Notes: generated by a model from the letters alone, not told the origin. A DNA stretch of 64,000 nt from Phocicoccus schoeneichii (GCF_014635565.1 NZ_BMDB01000001.1:868001-932000); one strand, 5' to 3'. Positions 1 through 9,341 are shown, counted from the first letter of the stretch. Made by a program: numbers and translations.

Positions 1-28
1 CCATCATGTACCAAAATAATTCCATATA

Positions 29-664
29 CTATTCTAACTCGAGAATCGCTTCAGTGATAGTTTTTAGCTCAGATTGGGGAATGGAGCGCTCTGCGAGCAT
101 CTCTGTGAGTATATTTTCTAAAAAGTCTCTAACACATGCCAGTTGTTTATATCGTTTGATTACGCCGAGTGATTCTTCATATACTTCAAAGAATAGCTCT
201 TCTGGATTTCCTTTTTGGATTTCTCCAAATGATTCATATAATAAATCTATTTTGTCGGCAACTGCTAATATTTGCCCTTCGATTGTACTATCTTTTCCTT
301 CACTAAATCGTTCCTTATAAATCTCTTGAAACTCTTTCGGAAATTCTCTGTCGACAAATTTAGCTGTCATTGTTTGTTCGACTTGTGAAAATAGTTGGTT
401 CAACTCTGACGATGCGTATTTTACAGGAGTTTTAATGTCCCCTGTAAATATCTCTGGATAGTCATGGTTCAACGCTTTTTCATATAGCAACTTCCAGTCA
501 ATTTCAGTTCCGTTGTATTCTTCAACTGTTGCAAGATATTGCGAGATCTTAGTTACTTTAAAACTATGTGCTGCTACATTATGCTCTTGGTATTTAAATT
601 TACCTGGCATACGTGTTAATTTTTCGAGGTCATTTAAACTTTTAAAATATTGATGTATTCCCAT
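29..664 (-). CDS. YfbR-like HD-domain phosphohydrolase
   Basis: A 211-residue HD-superfamily protein of the YfbR / 5'-nucleotidase-like type. The metal-binding pattern is visible as EHNVAAHSFKV (His ligands near residues 28 and 33), NHDYPEIFTGD (the HD pair near residue 67) and a late Asp in VADKIDLL. Such enzymes usually hydrolyse nucleoside monophosphates or related phosphoesters in the cytoplasm; the substrate here is not known. The start has a good ribosome site (GGAG, 7 nt upstream) lying inside the end of the thioredoxin-like gene, with one base between the two genes, so they are probably co-transcribed. Confidence 0.8.
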   Translation of the reverse strand: MGIHQYFKSLNDLEKLTRMPGKFKYQEHNVAAHSFKVTKISQYLATVEEYNGTEIDWKLLYEKALNHDYPEIFTGDIKTPVKYASSELNQLFSQVEQTMTAKFVDREFPKEFQEIYKERFSEGKDSTIEGQILAVADKIDLLYESFGEIQKGNPEELFFEVYEESLGVIKRYKQLACVRDFLENILTEMLAERSIPQSELKTITEAILELE

Positions 665-665
665 G

Positions 666-1241
666 TTACTGCTCCTTTACAAATTGAATGTATTGGTCGA
701 GTGTTTTGTTCGATAACTCTCCGACATAGACTCGTGCTATATTTCCTTCTTGGTCAATAAAAAATGTCGTCGGTATCATCATGAGTTTATATCTTTCAAG
801 TGCTTTTTCTTCATCTTCGAATAAATAGATTGGATAGTCTACATCGAATTCGTCTAGAAATTTATTTCGACCTTTTTCGTTATCTGAGATGTTCACACCC
901 ACAAGTGCGACATCGTCATCTAAATTTTTGTTGTATTCATCTAGGAGAGGCGTTTCACTTCGGCAAGGTCCACACCATGATGCGAAGAAATTCACAACAG
1001 TTACCTTGTTTTCTTCTATTAAATCTTTTAAATCTTCGTCAGCATTTATGATTTCGGTCACAGGTAAATCAAATGTGTCCCCAGACGCGTGATGGGTATC
1101 ATGCGACTCTGTATTTTTAATGCTCTCTACATTTGAGTTCGACAGAATTTCATCTGACTTCTGTATTACTGTATAAATACTAATGCCGATCACGACGACT
1201 GCTACAATTATAGTCACCGTAATGAGTAACTTTTTGTTCAT
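666..1241 (-). CDS. ResA/TlpA-like membrane-anchored thiol-disulfide oxidoreductase
   Basis: A 191-residue protein with one N-terminal membrane segment (about residues 4-24) and an extracytoplasmic thioredoxin fold carrying WCGPC (Cys90, Cys93) and a later cis-Pro motif, MIPTTFFID. ResA-type proteins reduce the haem-binding cysteines of apocytochrome c outside the membrane. Two cytochrome c551-type lipoproteins lie 4 kb away, which suits that role, but this is inference and a general redox role is possible. A His/Asp-rich patch (residues about 46-51) follows the anchor. The ribosome site is GGGAGGC. The HD protein gene follows immediately. Confidence 0.8.
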   Translation of the reverse strand: MNKKLLITVTIIVAVVVIGISIYTVIQKSDEILSNSNVESIKNTESHDTHHASGDTFDLPVTEIINADEDLKDLIEENKVTVVNFFASWCGPCRSETPLLDEYNKNLDDDVALVGVNISDNEKGRNKFLDEFDVDYPIYLFEDEEKALERYKLMMIPTTFFIDQEGNIARVYVGELSNKTLDQYIQFVKEQ

Positions 1242-1325
1242 GAAGCTGCCTCCCTAATTTGTTACACCAATCTTACCATGAACTCGACTTATTTATTAAA
1301 TAAATCTATTACAAATTTGTTAGAT

Positions 1326-1350
1326 AAAAAAAGCTACCCCGAAGGGTAGC
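1326..1350 (-). terminator. Rho-independent terminator of the LysM-CHAP gene
   Basis: On the minus strand, GCTACCC pairs with GGGTAGC around a TTCG tetraloop and is followed by seven T residues, just after the stop codon of the LysM-CHAP gene. Confidence 0.9.
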
Positions 1351-1359
1351 ATATATATA

Positions 1360-2916
1360 TTAATGAATGAAGTTGTGGTTTGCAACTTTGTCTGCTGAGA
1401 TTGTTCTCATTGTTTTAGTGCCTGCTGTTGGCCAGCCCATTTCTGATACTGTAATTGATCCGTCTGGGTTGATTGATTCAACAACTGCAACGTGTCCAGA
1501 GCTGTATGCACCGTTCGTGCCAGCATAGCTATGAACAATCGCACCAACTGAAGGTGTGTTGTTTACGTTGTAACCATTCGCACGCGCATTGTCTGCCCAG
1601 TTATTTCCGTTACCCCACATGTTACTTACGCCTTTACCTAATTCTTTACGACGTTCGAATGCATACCATGTGCAGTCTCCGTAGTAGTAATAGTTTACAC
1701 CGTAAGAGGATTGTGTTTTAGATGAAGTGCTTGGAGCTGCTGCTTGTTCTGCCGCTTTTCTTTCAGCCGCAATCTTCGCTTGACGTTGTTGTTCTTTTTG
1801 AGCTGCGATTCTATTTTGTTCAGCTTTGATTGCCGCTAGACGATCTGCTTCGGCTTTCTCAGCTGCTGCTTGTTCTCTAGCAATTCTATCTTGTTCTGCT
1901 TTTTCAGCTGCTGCTCTATCTGCTTCAGCTTTTTGTGCTGCTTGTTCTCTAGCAATTCGATCTGCTTCAGCTTTTTGTGCAGCTGCTTGTTCAGCCGCTA
2001 CTTTGTCTGCTTCGGCTTTTTGTGCTGCTTGTTCTCTAGCAACACGATCTGCTTCAGCTTTTTGTGCAGCTGCTTGTTCTGCCGCTACTTTGTCTGCTTC
2101 GGCTTTCTCAGTTGCTAAATCTTCAGTTGTTTCAGATACTTCCTCTACAACTGGTGTTTCCTCAACTACTTCCGCTTCTTCAGTTACAACTTCAATAACT
2201 TCTTCAACTTCAGGAGTTTCTGTTACTTCTTCTACAACTTTAGTTTCTGTTACTTCTTCTGTTTTTTCTTCAACTTCAACAACTTCTTCTACTACTGGTG
2301 CTTCTACTTCACCTGTTAATACTAGAACTTGTCCTGGGAAGATTAAATCAGATTTTAAGCTATTGATTGATTTTAATGTATTTAAGTCAACGCCTGTTTC
2401 GCGTGAAATTTTATAAAGTGTGTCTCCAGATTGGATTACATATGCACCAGTTGTGTTTGTTTCTTCAACTGCTTCAACTGTTTCTACAACAGGTGTTTCT
2501 ACTGATTCAACTGCAACTTCAGGTGCAGATACTTCTTCTACTATGTCAACATTAAGTGTTAATGTTTGACCTGGGAAGATTATATCAGATTTTAAATTGT
2601 TCGCTTTCATGATCTCGCTGTAAGATACACCATATTGGTTACCAATCGCCCAGAGTGTATCTCCGGCTTTTACCTCATATGTATTTGCATCATTTTTCGT
2701 GAATGACTGACTGTAAGATAAAACATCGCCAGGATGAATTAAGTTACTTGATAGATTATTTGCTGATTTAAGATCAGCTACAGTAGTACCTACAGCGTTA
2801 GCAATACCCCATAGTGTGTCTCCTGATTTAACTGTTACTTCTTCTGCTTGGATATTCGCTACAGATGTACCAGCAAGAGCTGTCAATGTTGCTACCGAAA
2901 CGACCGTCTTTTTCAT
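1360..2916 (-). CDS. Secreted LysM-LysM-LysM-CHAP cell-wall hydrolase
   Basis: A 518-residue exported peptidoglycan hydrolase. It has a signal peptide (cleavage likely after residue 24, IQA), three LysM wall-binding domains (about 26-69, 79-122 and 157-200), a Val/Glu-rich linker (about 203-275), a long KAEAD/KVAAEQ repeat linker (about 275-395) and a C-terminal CHAP domain. The CHAP domain shows the catalytic Cys in GDCTWYAF and His in SGHVAVVE. CHAP enzymes are usually amidases or endopeptidases; the bond cleaved is not evident here. A monocistronic unit is likely: its own terminator lies downstream and a WalR-type box about 127 bp upstream. It shares its architecture and first two thirds with the neighbouring LysM-NlpC gene. 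Confidence 0.9.
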   Translation of the reverse strand: MKKTVVSVATLTALAGTSVANIQAEEVTVKSGDTLWGIANAVGTTVADLKSANNLSSNLIHPGDVLSYSQSFTKNDANTYEVKAGDTLWAIGNQYGVSYSEIMKANNLKSDIIFPGQTLTLNVDIVEEVSAPEVAVESVETPVVETVEAVEETNTTGAYVIQSGDTLYKISRETGVDLNTLKSINSLKSDLIFPGQVLVLTGEVEAPVVEEVVEVEEKTEEVTETKVVEEVTETPEVEEVIEVVTEEAEVVEETPVVEEVSETTEDLATEKAEADKVAAEQAAAQKAEADRVAREQAAQKAEADKVAAEQAAAQKAEADRIAREQAAQKAEADRAAAEKAEQDRIAREQAAAEKAEADRLAAIKAEQNRIAAQKEQQRQAKIAAERKAAEQAAAPSTSSKTQSSYGVNYYYYGDCTWYAFERRKELGKGVSNMWGNGNNWADNARANGYNVNNTPSVGAIVHSYAGTNGAYSSGHVAVVESINPDGSITVSEMGWPTAGTKTMRTISADKVANHNFIH

Positions 2917-3042
2917 GTATTCTTGTTCCTCCTAGTGATTTACTGTTATATTATTGTCTAACTTCCGTTTATAAAAGTTTTAAATAGTTTATACAATCAA
3001 GATACGACCTACTATAGCATAAAAATCAGTGATTTAATCCGA

Positions 3043-3059
3043 TGTAATCATAATGTAAT
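3043..3059 (+). promoter_or_regulatory. WalR-type box upstream of the LysM-CHAP gene
   Basis: TGTAAT-N5-TGTAAT matches fully the WalR consensus TGTWAH-N5-TGTWAH. It reads on the plus strand, about 127 bp upstream of the minus-strand LysM-CHAP start. WalKR controls wall hydrolases in staphylococci and bacilli, so the target makes sense. Binding is inferred. Confidence 0.7.
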
Positions 3060-3127
3060 ATAAACGTAAAAATGCAGTGTATATTGTTACAATCCGTGTC
3101 TTTATCTTTACTATTTATTCAAAAATT

Positions 3128-3155
3128 AAAAAAGTCCGAGCATAAACTCGGACTT
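3128..3155 (-). terminator. Rho-independent terminator of the LysM-NlpC/P60 gene
   Basis: AAGTCCGAG / CTCGGACTT stem with a six-base loop, followed on the minus strand by a T run, 30 bases after the stop codon. Confidence 0.9.
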
Positions 3156-3185
3156 AGTAAATCTATTTTAAATATAAGGAGCGCA

Positions 3186-4607
3186 TTAATATCTGTAATA
3201 TCCATCAACGTAACCGTGTACGTATGATACAGCTCTAAGGCCAACGCCTTCAGATGGGTTAAGTGCATCTACCATCATACCGTTACCTACGTATACTCCA
3301 ACGTGTGAATAGTTGTTGAAGAAAACAAGATCTCCGGGTTGTGGGTTAGATACTCTAGTTCCAGCATCTCTTTGAGCCCATGTTGTACGTGGAATGTTTT
3401 TACCTTTATATTGCGCCATAAATTGTTGCGCGAATGATGAACAGTCTACTGCGTATGCACTGTTTGCACCATATACATATGATTTTCCTTTTGAAAGGTT
3501 TAATGCGATTGTGTATGCATTACCGTTTCCTTGTGAAACAGGTTGTGACGCTTGCTGTGCTGCTTTTTGTGCTGCTGCTTCACGTTCACGTTTTTCAGCT
3601 GCTTTTTGAGCTGCAATTCTTTGTTGTTCTTTTTGAGCTTGAATGCGTGCTTCTTCTGCACGTTGTGCCGCTACTCTTTCTTCTTCAGCTTTAATTGCCG
3701 CTTGACGGTCAGCCTCAGCTTGACGTGCCGCCGCTTGTTCAGCTGCTACTCTGTCTGCTTCTGCTTTCTCAACTGCCGCTTGTTCAGCTGCTACTCTGTC
3801 CGCTTCTGCTTTCTCAACTGCCGCTTGTTCAGCTGCTACTCTGTCCGCTTCTGCTTTCTCAGCTGCTTGATCTACAGTTTCAACGGCAACTTCTATTTTT
3901 TCAACTTCAGATACTTCTTCAACCGCAGGAGTTGTTGGAACTTCGCCTGTTAAAACTAAAACGTCGTCCGGGAAGATCATGTCTGATTTTAAGCTGTTTA
4001 AAGCTTTTAATGTATCAACGTCTACACCTGTTGCACGTGAAATGCTTGCTAATGTATCGCCTTTTTGTACGATATATGCACCAGTTTCTTGTACTTCAAC
4101 TGTTTCAGTAGCTTCAACTTCTTCTACAACTTCAACTTGAGTTTCTTCAACTTGTGTAACTTCCTCTGCTTGAACTTCTTCAGCGACTTCAACTTCTTGT
4201 ACAGTTGCAGTCTCAGAAGTTTGCGTGTTTTCTTCTACAGAAGCGACTAATGATAATGTTTGTCCTGGGTAAATCATGTCAGAGTTTAAGTTGTTGATTG
4301 TCATGATTTCTTGGTAAGAAAGTCCAACTTCGTTTCCGATTGCCCAAAGTGTGTCTCCAGCTTTTACTGTATATGTATCTTTTGATACTTCTACTGTTTG
4401 ATTAAAACTTAATACGTCACCTGGGTGGATTAAGTCTGATTTAAGATTATTCTCTGCTTTTAAGTCAGCTACAGTTGTACCTGCTGCTTGTGCAATGCTC
4501 CAAAGAGAGTCACCTGATTTTACTGTTACTTCTTCTGCGTTTGCTGTTACTGCTGATACTCCTGTTAATGCCGTTAAAGTTGCTACTGAAAAAATCGTCT
4601 TCTTCAT
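3186..4607 (-). CDS. Secreted LysM-LysM-LysM-NlpC/P60 endopeptidase
   Basis: A 473-residue exported wall hydrolase. It has a signal peptide (to about residue 24), LysM domains at about 26-69, 78-120 and 176-218, an Ala/Glu/Lys coiled linker with three near-identical 15-residue units, and a C-terminal NlpC/P60 domain (about 360-473) with Cys in AVDCSSFAQQF and His in YSHVGVYVGNG. NlpC/P60 domains usually cut gamma-D-Glu-diamino-acid bonds or act as amidases on stem peptides. It is transcribed alone, with a terminator downstream and a perfect WalR-type box about 106 bp upstream. It is paralogous to the LysM-CHAP gene over the N-terminal part, with the catalytic domain exchanged. Confidence 0.9.
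   Translation of the reverse strand: MKKTIFSVATLTALTGVSAVTANAEEVTVKSGDSLWSIAQAAGTTVADLKAENNLKSDLIHPGDVLSFNQTVEVSKDTYTVKAGDTLWAIGNEVGLSYQEIMTINNLNSDMIYPGQTLSLVASVEENTQTSETATVQEVEVAEEVQAEEVTQVEETQVEVVEEVEATETVEVQETGAYIVQKGDTLASISRATGVDVDTLKALNSLKSDMIFPDDVLVLTGEVPTTPAVEEVSEVEKIEVAVETVDQAAEKAEADRVAAEQAAVEKAEADRVAAEQAAVEKAEADRVAAEQAAARQAEADRQAAIKAEEERVAAQRAEEARIQAQKEQQRIAAQKAAEKREREAAAQKAAQQASQPVSQGNGNAYTIALNLSKGKSYVYGANSAYAVDCSSFAQQFMAQYKGKNIPRTTWAQRDAGTRVSNPQPGDLVFFNNYSHVGVYVGNGMMVDALNPSEGVGLRAVSYVHGYVDGYYRY
3734..3868. repeat. Three 45-bp in-frame tandem repeats (EKAEADRVAAEQAAV unit)
   Basis: Units begin at 3734, 3779 and 3824 and differ by only one or two bases. They encode a 15-residue helical linker repeat in the LysM-NlpC protein. 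Related but more diverged KAEAD repeats occur at about 1740-2110 in the LysM-CHAP gene. Confidence 0.9.
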
Positions 4608-4712
4608 CCTTAAAAATCCTCCTACGGTTTATGAATCGTTTTTTTCTGTTTATCTAAGTTCGTTTTATTAGTTGGTACTAACTATATCATAGGGGATTCG
4701 CGATATTTTCAT

Positions 4713-4729
4713 TGTTACACTTCTGTAAT
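4713..4729 (+). promoter_or_regulatory. WalR-type box upstream of the LysM-NlpC/P60 gene
   Basis: TGTTAC-N5-TGTAAT matches fully the WalR consensus TGTWAH-N5-TGTWAH. It has the same orientation and nearly the same distance (about 106 bp) relative to its gene as the box at 3043-3059. A possible -10 (TATGAT on the minus strand) lies between the box and the start. Confidence 0.7.
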
Positions 4730-4756
4730 ATAACCGTTAGATTAAAGAAACATCGT

Positions 4757-5083
4757 CTATTTATGTGAATGTAGCCACTTTGCAAGAGCATCAAGGTCTT
4801 CCTCGTCTTTTACGAGTCCAGCAGGCATACTGCGTCTCCCGTTTATTACAACGTTTTTAATTTCTTCTTCCGATAGTTTCGATCCGATATGTGTTAAATC
4901 TTTGGCACTACTACCTCGTCCACCGAGATCTTGGCCATGACATCCGATACATGTTTGCTTATACACGAGTTCGCCTGGATCTGCGTCTGAGACTGTCTCT
5001 TTAGTTGCCGTATTTTTATCTTCTGAAGTACCACAACCTGCGAGAAGAATCGTAAGAGTAAGTACTGTAATTATTTTGCGCAT
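4757..5083 (-). CDS. Cytochrome c551-type lipoprotein (CccB-like)
   Basis: A 108-residue monohaem cytochrome c. The start at 5083 is chosen because an AGGAG site sits 9 bases upstream and the signal peptide begins there. A lipobox LLAGC makes Cys17 the lipidated residue. The haem site is CIGCH (Cys45, Cys48, His49) and Met86 in RRSMPAGL is the likely sixth ligand. It would carry electrons on the outer face of the membrane, probably to a terminal oxidase. It lies downstream of a close paralogue with a terminator between them. Confidence 0.85.
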   Translation of the reverse strand: MRKIITVLTLTILLAGCGTSEDKNTATKETVSDADPGELVYKQTCIGCHGQDLGGRGSSAKDLTHIGSKLSEEEIKNVVINGRRSMPAGLVKDEEDLDALAKWLHSHK

Positions 5084-5118
5084 AAATATTTCTCCTATAT
5101 ATGAATTTTTCGGCAAGT

Positions 5119-5154
5119 AAAAAAGCCTTAGGGGCATGTCGCCCGCTAAAGCTT
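5119..5154 (-). terminator. Terminator between the two cytochrome c genes
   Basis: Imperfect stem with G-U pairs (AAGCTTTAG...GGGC / GCCCCTAAGGCTT on the minus strand) followed by six T residues, directly at the stop of the upstream cytochrome gene. Confidence 0.75.
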
Positions 5155-5470
5155 ACTTATGATCTGCTAACCATGATGCAAGTGCGTCAAGCTCTGCTTG
5201 GTCTTGAACTAGACCACCAGGCATTCCGCCTTGACCGTTTTCAATAACATCTTTGATTTCATCTTCAGAAAGACGATCGCCGACTGTTGAAATATCTGGA
5301 CCAGATGCTCCTGTTAGGTCGCTACCGTGACAGCTCGCACATGATTGGTTGAAGATTTTTTCAGGATCCACGTCACCTGAGTTTGCTTCGTCAGCCGATT
5401 CGCCACCGCCACCACAAGCTGCAAGTGTGAGAACTGCTGCAAAAGAAAGTGATGCAAATAACTTTTTCAT
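5153..5470 (-). CDS. Cytochrome c551-type lipoprotein (CccB-like)
   Basis: A 105-residue monohaem cytochrome c lipoprotein. The start at 5470 has a GGGGGA ribosome site and opens the signal peptide; the lipobox LAAC gives Cys19. The mature part is Gly-rich at first, then has CASCH (Cys44, Cys47, His48) and Met83 in GGMPGGL. It is clearly paralogous to the next gene, including the end WLxxHK, so the pair arose by tandem duplication. Confidence 0.87.
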   Translation of the reverse strand: MKKLFASLSFAAVLTLAACGGGGESADEANSGDVDPEKIFNQSCASCHGSDLTGASGPDISTVGDRLSEDEIKDVIENGQGGMPGGLVQDQAELDALASWLADHK

Positions 5471-5650
5471 TACAAATCCCCCCTCATTCTTACTTTTAAT
5501 TATGTACCACTTGATGTCCTTATTCAATACCCTTTAGTTGTATTTAAAAACACTATAATAAGAAATTTCATAAAGATTAATGTTATTTTTAGTGTTTTCA
5601 CAAGATAAAATTAGAAATCCTTTGAGGATTCTACTACACATTTCGTATTT

Positions 5651-5683
5651 AAAAAAAAACGAACTCTCCCTCGAGAGTTCGTT
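5651..5683 (-). terminator. Terminator of prfB
   Basis: Perfect 11-bp stem AACGAACTCTC / GAGAGTTCGTT with a four-base loop and nine T residues on the minus strand, 18 bases after the prfB stop. Confidence 0.92.
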
Positions 5684-5700
5684 CCTATCAATACAATCTA

Positions 5701-6805
5701 TTAACTTACATGCCATCTGAGGTACGCGTCGATGAAGCCGTTTAGATCGCCGTCCATCGTCTTGTCGGTGTTTCCGACTTCGTAGCCTGTTCTGTGGTCT
5801 TTGATCATTGAGTATGGATGGAAGACGTATGATCTAATCTGCGATCCCCAACCAATTTCCATTTGTTCGCCTTTAATTTTTGCAATTTCTTCTTTTTGCT
5901 TTTCAAGCTCTAATTGATAGAGCTTAGATTTCAACATCTTCATTGCGGTTTCTCTGTTTTTTATCTGTGAACGTTCGTTCTGACATGTCACAACGATTCC
6001 ACTCGGATGGTGCGTGATTCGTACGGCTGAGTCTGTCGTGTTGACGTGCTGTCCGCCGGCTCCGCTCGAACGGTATGTGTCGACACTAATATCGTCACTA
6101 TTTATTTCGATATCAATTTCCGTGTCTTTGAACTGAGGCGTCACTTCGCATGATACGAATGACGTGTGGCGGCGTCCTGACGAGTCAAAAGGAGAGATAC
6201 GCACAAGTCGGTGCACACCTTTTTCTCCTTTTAACATGCCGTACGCAAATGGTCCTTTGACTAAAATCGTCACACTCTTAACGCCCGCTTCATCTCCAGA
6301 TTGATAATCTAAAGTCTCTAACTTAAATCCTTCATGATCCGCAAATCGTTGGTACATACGCAGTAGCATTTCTGCCCAGTCTTGTGCTTCTGTACCACCT
6401 GCTCCAGGATGAAGTTCTAAAATTGCGTCTGAGTCATCGTGCTCTTCACTTAGGAGAAGATTCATTTCGTAAGATTCAGCCTTCTCTTTTGCAGACTGTA
6501 CCATTGACTCAACATCGTTTGCTAAGTCTTCATCGTACTCTTCGTCGAGTAGCTCAAACGTCACTTCAATGTCGTCAACTTCAGTTTCAATTTCCTTGTA
6601 TCCATCGACAACTCCTTTTAGTGCATTCGTCTCTTGAATCACAGCGTTCGCCGACTCTTGGTCATCCCAAAATGTCGGCTCTGCCATGCGCTCTTCATTC
6701 TCTCTTATATTGACTTCTTTTTCCTCTAAGTCAAAGAGACCCCCTAAAGTTTTCGAGTTTGTCTCTCATCTCAGATAAGAATTGTCTAATTTCGCTCTTT
6801 TCCAT
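5701..6805 (-). CDS. prfB: Peptide chain release factor 2, programmed +1 frameshift
   Basis: RF2 releases nascent chains at UGA and UAA. The gene is read from ATG at 6805 (AGGAG 8 bases upstream) for 24 codons, meets an in-frame TGA at 6731-6733 and must shift +1 to continue, giving 367 residues, the usual RF2 length. The main frame shows the SPF codon-recognition motif (ISPFDSSG) and the catalytic GGQ loop ([11 protein letters not shown]). It starts 10 bases after the secA stop, the classical secA-prfB pair of Firmicutes. Confidence 0.97.
6730..6745 (-). promoter_or_regulatory. prfB autoregulatory frameshift site
   Basis: The minus strand reads AGGGGGTCTCTTTGAC: an internal Shine-Dalgarno-like AGGGGG, three bases, then the slippery CTT followed by TGA C. 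This is the canonical RF2 arrangement; low RF2 slows termination at TGA and favours the +1 shift onto the following GAC codon. Confidence 0.96.
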
Positions 6806-6815
6806 AATTTACTCC

Positions 6816-9341
6816 TTAAGCACCGTGACAGTTTTTGTACTTCTTACCAGATCCACATGGACATGGATCGTTACGACCAACCGTTACTTTCTTTCTCACT
6901 GGCGCTTTCTTTACTTTTTCTTTCCCGTCTCCGGCTCTCATCTTGCTTCTGTCCACAACTTGTTCACGCTTCACTTCTTCATTGCCTTGAACTTGTGTTT
7001 TTAGAACAAATTTTGCTGTATCATCTTCGATTGCGACCATCATGTTTTCAAACATTTCAAGTCCTTCGTTTTGATACTCACGTAGCGGGTTAATTTGACC
7101 ATATGAACGGAGATGAATACCCGTTCTCAGTTGGTCCATCGCGTCAATATGTTCTGTCCATTTCTGGTCGATTTGTCTAAGCATCATCATACGTTCGAAT
7201 AAGCGCATGCGCTCACTTGTTAATGTTTCTTCTTTTCGTTCTAATTCTTCGCGTGATTTCGTCTTAACAAGTTCGATGATTTCATCGTCTGTGCGGTTTG
7301 TGATATCAGACACAGTGATGTCTTCGTCTCTCACGTACATGTCTACGAGCACGTTTTTCATGTTTTCGTAATCAACAGAGCCTTCCACTTCCGTGTTTAA
7401 GAACTCTACTGTACGTGCGATTGATGAGTCAATCATGCCGTAAAGCAGTTCGCGAACATCTTCTTTGTCAATGATTTCGTTACGCTCTCCGTAGATAATT
7501 TCACGTTGACGACGAAGAACATCATCGTATTCGAGTACACGTTTACGTGCGTCGAAGTTGTTCCCTTCCACACGTTTTTGTGATGATTCTACCCCACGCG
7601 TAATGAATCCACTTGTTAATTGTTCGTCTTGCATGCCGAGGCGTTCCATCATCGCTTGGATTCGGTCAGAACCGAAACGCAGCATGAGGTCATCTTGAAG
7701 TGACAGATAGAATGTACTTACACCAACGTCACCTTGACGACCTGAACGACCACGTAACTGATCGTCGATACGACGAGATTCGTGACGTTCTGTACCAATT
7801 ACTGCAAGTCCACCTAACTCTTTAACACCTTCGCCGAGTTTGATGTCTGTACCACGACCGGCCATGTTTGTCGCAATCGTTACCGCACCGCGTTCACCAG
7901 CGTTTTCGATAATCTCTGCTTCCATCTCGTGGTGTTTCGCGTTCAGTACGCTGTGTCTGATGCCTTGTTTTTTCAATAGGTCGGAGATGAGTTCAGATGT
8001 TTCAACCGCAACCGTACCGATTAAGATCGGTTGTCCTTTTTCGTGACGCTCTTTCACTTCATCAATCACCGCATCGAATTTATGTTCTTTTGTTGAAAAC
8101 ACTTTGTCGTTGTTATCAATACGTGCAACAGGTCTGTTCGTTGGAATCTGTATTACGCGCATGTTATAAATATTTAGAAATTCTTCTTCTTCCGTTTTCG
8201 CCGTACCTGTCATACCAGACAATTTATTGTACAGTCTGAAGAAGTTCTGGAATGTAATCGACGCGAGTGTTTTAGATTCTTTTTGAATTTCCACTGCTTC
8301 TTTTGCTTCGATTGCTTGGTGGAGCCCTTCAGAGAAGCGACGTCCTGGCATTGTGCGTCCCGTGAATTTATCGACAATTAAAATCTCATTGTCTTCAACC
8401 ACATAGTCCACGTTTTTCTCCATCGTATAGTTCGCACGGAGCGCTTGGTTAATGTGGTGTAGGATGCCTACGTGTTTCACGTCGAATAAGTTTTCGAGCT
8501 TGTACCATTTTTCAGCTTTAGTCATACCTTCTTCAGTTAAGAGAATTGTATTTTTACGCACATCATATGTGTATTCTTCATCTTTTTTCAGAGTGCTCAC
8601 AAAGAGTTGTGCTTGCATATATGCATCTGTACGCTCATCTGCAGTCCCTGAAATAATCAGTGGTGTACGTGCTTCGTCAATTAAAATAGAGTCAACCTCG
8701 TCGACTACGCAGTAGTTTAAGCTGCGCAGTACGCGGTCTTTCTTATAGGTCACCATGTTGTCACGAAGATAGTCGAAACCGAGTTCGTTGTTCGTTGAAT
8801 ACGTGATATCTTGTGCGTATGCTTCGCGCTTTTCTTCAGCATTTTTCGAGTTTAAGTTTAGACCTACTGTAAGCCCTAAGAAGTTATACAGTAATGCCAT
8901 CTCTTCACTTTGGACGCTTGAAAGATATTCGTTGACTGTGATTACGTGTACGCCGCGTCCTGTTAAGGCGTTTAAGTACACAGGCATTGTTGCAGTTAAC
9001 GTTTTACCTTCACCGGTTTTCATCTCAGCAATATCACCGTTATGCAGTGCGATACCACCCATGATTTGAACTTTAAATGGCGTGAGTCCTAGCACACGCT
9101 TAGAACCTTCACGTACGACAGCGAATGCCTCTACTAAAATCTCATCTAAAATTTTATTTTGTTTCTTTATATCGTCTTTATGTTCTTTAAGTCTTGCTTG
9201 GAATTCTTGTGTCTTTTCTAGCAGCTGTTCATCGCTTAACGCACTCATTGTGCTTTCTAGTTCAAGCACTTGATCTGCTTGTTTAGAGAGCGATTTTACT
9301 TCGCGCTTATTACCATCAAATATTTTACGCAAAATGCTCAT
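6816..9341 (-). CDS. secA: Preprotein translocase ATPase SecA
   Basis: An 841-residue motor ATPase that drives proteins through SecYEG. Visible are Walker A (MKTGEGKTL, about residue 105), Walker B/DEAD-type DEVD (in [15 protein letters not shown]), the motif V/VI region ([13 protein letters not shown] and [11 protein letters not shown]) and the C-terminal zinc finger [13 protein letters not shown] with ligands Cys827, Cys829, Cys838 and His839. Length and zinc tail are normal for SecA1. A second, accessory SecA2 is not seen here. It follows hpf after 121 bases and runs into prfB. Confidence 0.98.
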   Translation of the reverse strand: MSILRKIFDGNKREVKSLSKQADQVLELESTMSALSDEQLLEKTQEFQARLKEHKDDIKKQNKILDEILVEAFAVVREGSKRVLGLTPFKVQIMGGIALHNGDIAEMKTGEGKTLTATMPVYLNALTGRGVHVITVNEYLSSVQSEEMALLYNFLGLTVGLNLNSKNAEEKREAYAQDITYSTNNELGFDYLRDNMVTYKKDRVLRSLNYCVVDEVDSILIDEARTPLIISGTADERTDAYMQAQLFVSTLKKDEEYTYDVRKNTILLTEEGMTKAEKWYKLENLFDVKHVGILHHINQALRANYTMEKNVDYVVEDNEILIVDKFTGRTMPGRRFSEGLHQAIEAKEAVEIQKESKTLASITFQNFFRLYNKLSGMTGTAKTEEEEFLNIYNMRVIQIPTNRPVARIDNNDKVFSTKEHKFDAVIDEVKERHEKGQPILIGTVAVETSELISDLLKKQGIRHSVLNAKHHEMEAEIIENAGERGAVTIATNMAGRGTDIKLGEGVKELGGLAVIGTERHESRRIDDQLRGRSGRQGDVGVSTFYLSLQDDLMLRFGSDRIQAMMERLGMQDEQLTSGFITRGVESSQKRVEGNNFDARKRVLEYDDVLRRQREIIYGERNEIIDKEDVRELLYGMIDSSIARTVEFLNTEVEGSVDYENMKNVLVDMYVRDEDITVSDITNRTDDEIIELVKTKSREELERKEETLTSERMRLFERMMMLRQIDQKWTEHIDAMDQLRTGIHLRSYGQINPLREYQNEGLEMFENMMVAIEDDTAKFVLKTQVQGNEEVKREQVVDRSKMRAGDGKEKVKKAPVRKKVTVGRNDPCPCGSGKKYKNCHGA

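Noticed and set aside
1826-2416. Ser/Ala-rich open frame opposite the LysM-CHAP gene, and similar Leu/Cys-rich frames opposite the LysM-NlpC gene
   Set aside because: Shadow frames produced by the repetitive Ala/Glu/Lys codons on the true coding strand.
4669-4686. TAGTTGGTACTAACTA-like palindrome upstream of the LysM-NlpC gene
   Set aside because: A real near-palindrome, but single, with no matching regulator; the adjacent WalR box explains regulation better.
5534-5716. 60-codon open frame on the minus strand upstream of the cytochrome genes
   Set aside because: It overlaps the prfB terminator, lacks a ribosome site and has no coding character.
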